From JALZVT01 sp039029135 (GTDB lineage: Bacteria; Pseudomonadota; Gammaproteobacteria; Pseudomonadales; Azotimanducaceae): 43,254 nt of DNA. The translations under genes and the position numbers were made by a program. The notes under the pieces are model-generated. The model saw only the letters and a list, made by a program, of their open reading frames with translations, ran no database searches and was not told the origin of the DNA. Shown here one piece after another: positions 40,807-43,254 of the stretch (the stretch's first letter is position 1; every line of letters begins with the position of its first letter). The stretch lies in assembly GCA_039029135.1 (NCBI GenBank), contig JBCCGT010000035.1, positions 1-43,254 on the forward strand. Direction: 5' to 3'.

Positions 40807-41670
40807 TCAGGCAAACGCCTGCACGAGGGCGTCAAACTCGACGAGCTTCTTCTCGAGATTCTCGGGTTTGTTCGAGCCGAGCTGCACGATTAGTCGATCT
40901 ACGCCGAGCGCTGCGAACTCTGCGGCCATCGCTTCATCGCAGCGGAAGGGTGGTGTGACCAGCACCTCGCAGTCGTCGCGCGAACGGCCCTCGGCGTCGA
41001 GCGCCGCATCGAGCTGATCAAGCAGCCCGCGCGTCATTTCGGGTGTGATCGCAAAGCCGTACCAGCCCTGACCAAAGCGCGCGGTGCGTTTGAACGCGGC
41101 CGGGCTGTGGCCGCCAACCAGCGTTGGCAGCGGCGCCTGCACGGGCTTCGGCGTCAGCCGGGCACCCTGGACGTCGATAAACTCGCCGTCAAAGTGCACA
41201 ACGTCGTCGCGCCACAGCTGGTGGATCAGATCGAGAAACTCATCGCAGCGGCGACCGCGGTCGTGCCAACCATAGCCGCAGGCCAACACCTCCTCCTTGC
41301 ACCAGCCGACACCGATCCCGAAATCGATGCGGCCACCCGACAGCCAGTCGAGCGACGCGAATTCCTTCGCGGTGTAGACAGGATTGCGCTGAGGTACGAG
41401 CGTAATGCCGGTGCCAAAACGCAGCGTGCTCGTCACGGCGCTCAGGTAACCGATGCTCGCGACCGTATCCAGCATGCCGCCGCCGGGCGGCATCGGGATA
41501 CGGCCGTCGCGCGACCCGGGATAGCCAAACTCCATCTCATCGAATAGCACGACGTGCTCCCCCGCCCACAGCGAATCGACGCCGATCGCCTCAGCGCGCA
41601 CCGCGAAGTCAGCGAGCAGTTCGCCGGTGCCGTTAGGAGTTACGAAGTTGCCAAAGATACCGATCTTCAT
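40807..41670 (-). CDS. LLM-class F420-dependent-type oxidoreductase
   Basis: Luciferase-like monooxygenase family protein of 287 residues. The TIM-barrel segments MKIGIFGNFVTP, SLWAGEHVV, LRFGTGITLVPQRNP and GRIDFGIGVGWCKEE are diagnostic for the F420-type LLM branch, with PTLVGGHSPAAFKR late in the chain. Whether it uses F420 or FMN in this organism is unknown: no F420 synthesis genes are in the window. The start at 41670 fits the first beta strand. Convergent with the isocitrate dehydrogenase gene. Confidence 0.87.
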   Translation of the reverse strand: MKIGIFGNFVTPNGTGELLADFAVRAEAIGVDSLWAGEHVVLFDEMEFGYPGSRDGRIPMPPGGGMLDTVASIGYLSAVTSTLRFGTGITLVPQRNPVYTAKEFASLDWLSGGRIDFGIGVGWCKEEVLACGYGWHDRGRRCDEFLDLIHQLWRDDVVHFDGEFIDVQGARLTPKPVQAPLPTLVGGHSPAAFKRTARFGQGWYGFAITPEMTRGLLDQLDAALDAEGRSRDDCEVLVTPPFRCDEAMAAEFAALGVDRLIVQLGSNKPENLEKKLVEFDALVQAFA

Positions 41671-41928
41671 CTCACCATCCCCTGAGCAGAACCCTTGCGG
41701 TCGTCCCAAGCCAGTGTAGTGCGGCGGGCTGGATATCGGCAATCGCGGCGTCAAAACCAAGGCGCGCCTGTCGGTTCTTCGGGACGAACTGCTGACGGGC
41801 GCTAGCGCACCTGCGCACAGTCTGAAACACCGCAAACCGGGTGCCGATGGGATGTGACGCGACCCGTAACCTCGACGGCAAGCGCATGATGTACTTGGCG
41901 CATGAGGCAGTTTCAGGCTTTCTAGATC
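41671..41928. promoter_or_regulatory. Divergent region between the LLM oxidoreductase and the esterase
   Basis: 258 bases that should hold both promoters. No clear promoter hexamers, operator or small gene was recognised. Confidence 0.3.
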
Positions 41929-43044
41929 GTGCGCCCGCCGCCGCGCACTGCGAATCTTCGTGCCCGGGCGATGCTCGCGCTGGCGTGCGCCTGCCTGCTC
42001 GCCGCGGCCGGCGCCAGCGCCGGGTCGTTCACCAAGCACGAGGTCAAAGTCGGCGACGCGACACGCGTCTATCAGGTCTATCGGCCAAACAACCTGAAGC
42101 GCGACCAGCAAGCACGCGGCGTGCTGGCCTTCCACGGCTTCATGAGCGATCCCTCAGGCCTGCGCTGGCTGACCAAGATGGACAAGGCCGCGGACAAGCA
42201 CGGCTTTGTGGTGATCTATCCCAAGGCGCTGGGCGGCAGCTTCAACGCCGGGCGCGGCTCCGGCACCAAGGACTCCGACGTGGACGAGGAGGCCTTCATC
42301 AAGGCGCTGCTGCCGAAGATCGTGCGCGAGGAAAACGTGGACCCGGCCCGGTTGTATACGCTCGGATTCTCGAACGGCGCCCAGATGAGTGCGCTCATGC
42401 TGTGCCGCTTCGCCGACGAACTCGCCGGCGCCGCGCTCGTCGCCCATGGTATGAACATCGACGACTGCCAGCCGAGCCAACCCGTGCCGAGCATACTGAT
42501 ACAGGGCGCCAAGGATCCCTACGTGCCCTTCGGCGGCGGCGGCAAGCACAATCTCACTTCGCACAAGAAGTCCGTGGAGCTTCTAAAGGCCATCAACAAG
42601 GTCGAAGGCCAGGGCAAGATCCTGATCGACAAGGCGAGCGTGCGCTGCCGGGGCTACGGCGAGGACGTGCGGTCTTGCGTCGGCTACGGCGACGGCCACA
42701 CCTGGCCCGGCGGCGTGAAGTTCAAGCCCGATCAGTTTGGCAAGACCAACGAGGAACTCGCAGCGAGCGACTTTATCCTGAAGTTTTTTTCTCGCCATCA
42801 GCAGGCCCCGAAAGCGCTGGTTGCGCAGGCTGGCGCGGAAGCGGCTGGCGGCGCTGCCGCGACTGGCGACGCGGCGCCGCGCCCCTATCGCGGCACCTAC
42901 ATGCAGAAACCCTGGTACGGCCAGGCGCAGCCGGACACCCCGCCGGAGACCGACGGCAGCGGTTTCCGCCTGGCGCCGTCGCGCCTAACCATCGAGACGG
43001 ACATCGCCAAGAAACGCCCCAACTGGCAGATCGGCAAGCCCTGA
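41929..43044 (+). CDS. Secreted PHB depolymerase-like esterase (LpqC family)
   Basis: Predicted exported alpha/beta hydrolase of 371 residues. A Sec signal peptide ends GASAGS at about residue 32. The catalytic triad is Ser148 in LGFSNGAQM, Asp in GAKDPYVPF and His in GYGDGHTWPGG, the pattern of PHB depolymerase and feruloyl-esterase-like LpqC proteins. The C-terminal 75 residues (from about 297) are Ala/Gly/Pro-rich and not part of the catalytic fold. The start is uncertain: GTG at 41929 or ATG at 41971, and both leave a signal peptide. Substrate could be extracellular polyester or aromatic ester. Confidence 0.85.
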   Translation: MRPPPRTANLRARAMLALACACLLAAAGASAGSFTKHEVKVGDATRVYQVYRPNNLKRDQQARGVLAFHGFMSDPSGLRWLTKMDKAADKHGFVVIYPKALGGSFNAGRGSGTKDSDVDEEAFIKALLPKIVREENVDPARLYTLGFSNGAQMSALMLCRFADELAGAALVAHGMNIDDCQPSQPVPSILIQGAKDPYVPFGGGGKHNLTSHKKSVELLKAINKVEGQGKILIDKASVRCRGYGEDVRSCVGYGDGHTWPGGVKFKPDQFGKTNEELAASDFILKFFSRHQQAPKALVAQAGAEAAGGAAATGDAAPRPYRGTYMQKPWYGQAQPDTPPETDGSGFRLAPSRLTIETDIAKKRPNWQIGKP

Positions 43045-43087
43045 TGGAATGAGATTTCAGGCAAGTGCCTGAAATCTCATTCCATCA
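43042..43087 (+). terminator. 22-bp perfect inverted repeat at the esterase stop codon
   Basis: The left arm (43042-43063) begins with the TGA stop codon itself, and the right arm (43066-43087) is its exact reverse complement; only two bases separate them. No T run follows. It is likely a strong terminator or 3'-end hairpin, or part of a palindromic element. Confidence 0.7.
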
Positions 43088-43097
43088 CGCCTCGCCA

Positions 43098-43219
43098 GCA
43101 GTTTGGCGTCTACGCCAAACTGCGAGAGAGGGCGCAGCGGTAAGTTGCCGCGCAACGCCCAACACCGATTCCGTTTATCGCCAGCGCTTCGCGCTGGCGG
43201 CGACTGCGTCCGCAGTCGC
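43098..43219. repeat. Hairpin cluster at the right edge
   Basis: Further perfect hairpins follow without a gene: GCAGTTTGGCG (43098-43108) with CGCCAAACTGC (43113-43123); a small GTTGC/GCAAC stem (43144-43156); CGCCAGCGC (43179-43187) with GCGCTGGCG (43191-43199); GCGACTGCG (43200-43208) with CGCAGTCGC (43211-43219). The rest to 43254 holds only CCCC/GGGG. Confidence 0.8.
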
Positions 43220-43254
43220 GTACCCCGTAGCGGCAAGGGGCGGGCGGTTAGGGG

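Noticed and set aside
41841..43052. 403-codon frame over the esterase
   Set aside because: Different frame from the esterase, which has a signal peptide and intact triad; no similarity seen.

Overview
This window looks like chromosomal DNA from a GC-rich gammaproteobacterium. The evidence is an sdhCDAB operon divergent from a type II citrate synthase gene, an RpoS-type sigma factor, a selA-selB-selC selenocysteine locus, class III PHA synthase genes, and a bifunctional wax-ester/diacylglycerol acyltransferase. The genus cannot be fixed from the sequence. No insertion sequence, integrase, prophage or CRISPR array was recognised. Coding density is high and many genes overlap by one to seven bases.

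Layout. 1-4.9 kb: TCA cycle (sdhCDAB on minus, gltA on plus). 5-7.7 kb: a beta-hydroxyacid dehydrogenase, rpoS, and an unusual regulator joining a MerR-type HTH to a receiver domain. 8.2-10.2 kb: an exported FG-GAP repeat lipoprotein. 10.3-13.7 kb: selA, selB and tRNA-Sec, the full decoding set except selD. 13.7-21.4 kb: a TauD-like dioxygenase, a periplasmic tricorn-like protease, a short-form cytochrome bd oxidase (cydAB, cyanide-insensitive type) and a HAD phosphatase. 21.5-27.8 kb: carbon storage (PlsC-like acyltransferase, phaC, phaE, WS/DGAT) beside a MarR regulator and a lipase-like hydrolase. 27.8-31 kb: MDR reductase, crotonase, AI-2E-family permease. 31.2-32.4 kb: a GST, an ArsR-family metal sensor and, directly after it, a 30-residue peptide with 11 cysteines. 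32.4-43 kb: P450, two-subunit periplasmic molybdenum hydroxylase (iorAB-like), second crotonase, PhyH dioxygenase with a Nudix-like tail, a very unusual isocitrate dehydrogenase, an LLM-class oxidoreductase and a secreted PHB-depolymerase-like esterase. The window ends in a dense cluster of perfect hairpins.

The metabolic theme is oxidation of lipids or terpenoid/steroid-like substrates (P450, molybdenum hydroxylase, crotonases, PhyH) feeding acetyl-CoA into the TCA cycle, with storage as PHA and wax ester or triacylglycerol.

The two observations most likely to be new are (1) the ArsR-type sensor with an arsenic-type CxCxxC site next to a tiny metallothionein-like peptide at 32295-32387, and (2) the isocitrate dehydrogenase at 39001-40749. 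The latter carries an internal duplication of about 150 residues, which suggests a single chain imitating the composite active site of a dimer. Further points are a tRNA-Sec with a 12-pair rather than 13-pair acceptor/T branch, matching promoter-like boxes placed for leaderless selA and selC transcripts, and a PhaE-like protein with a PhaF/histone-H1-like tail.
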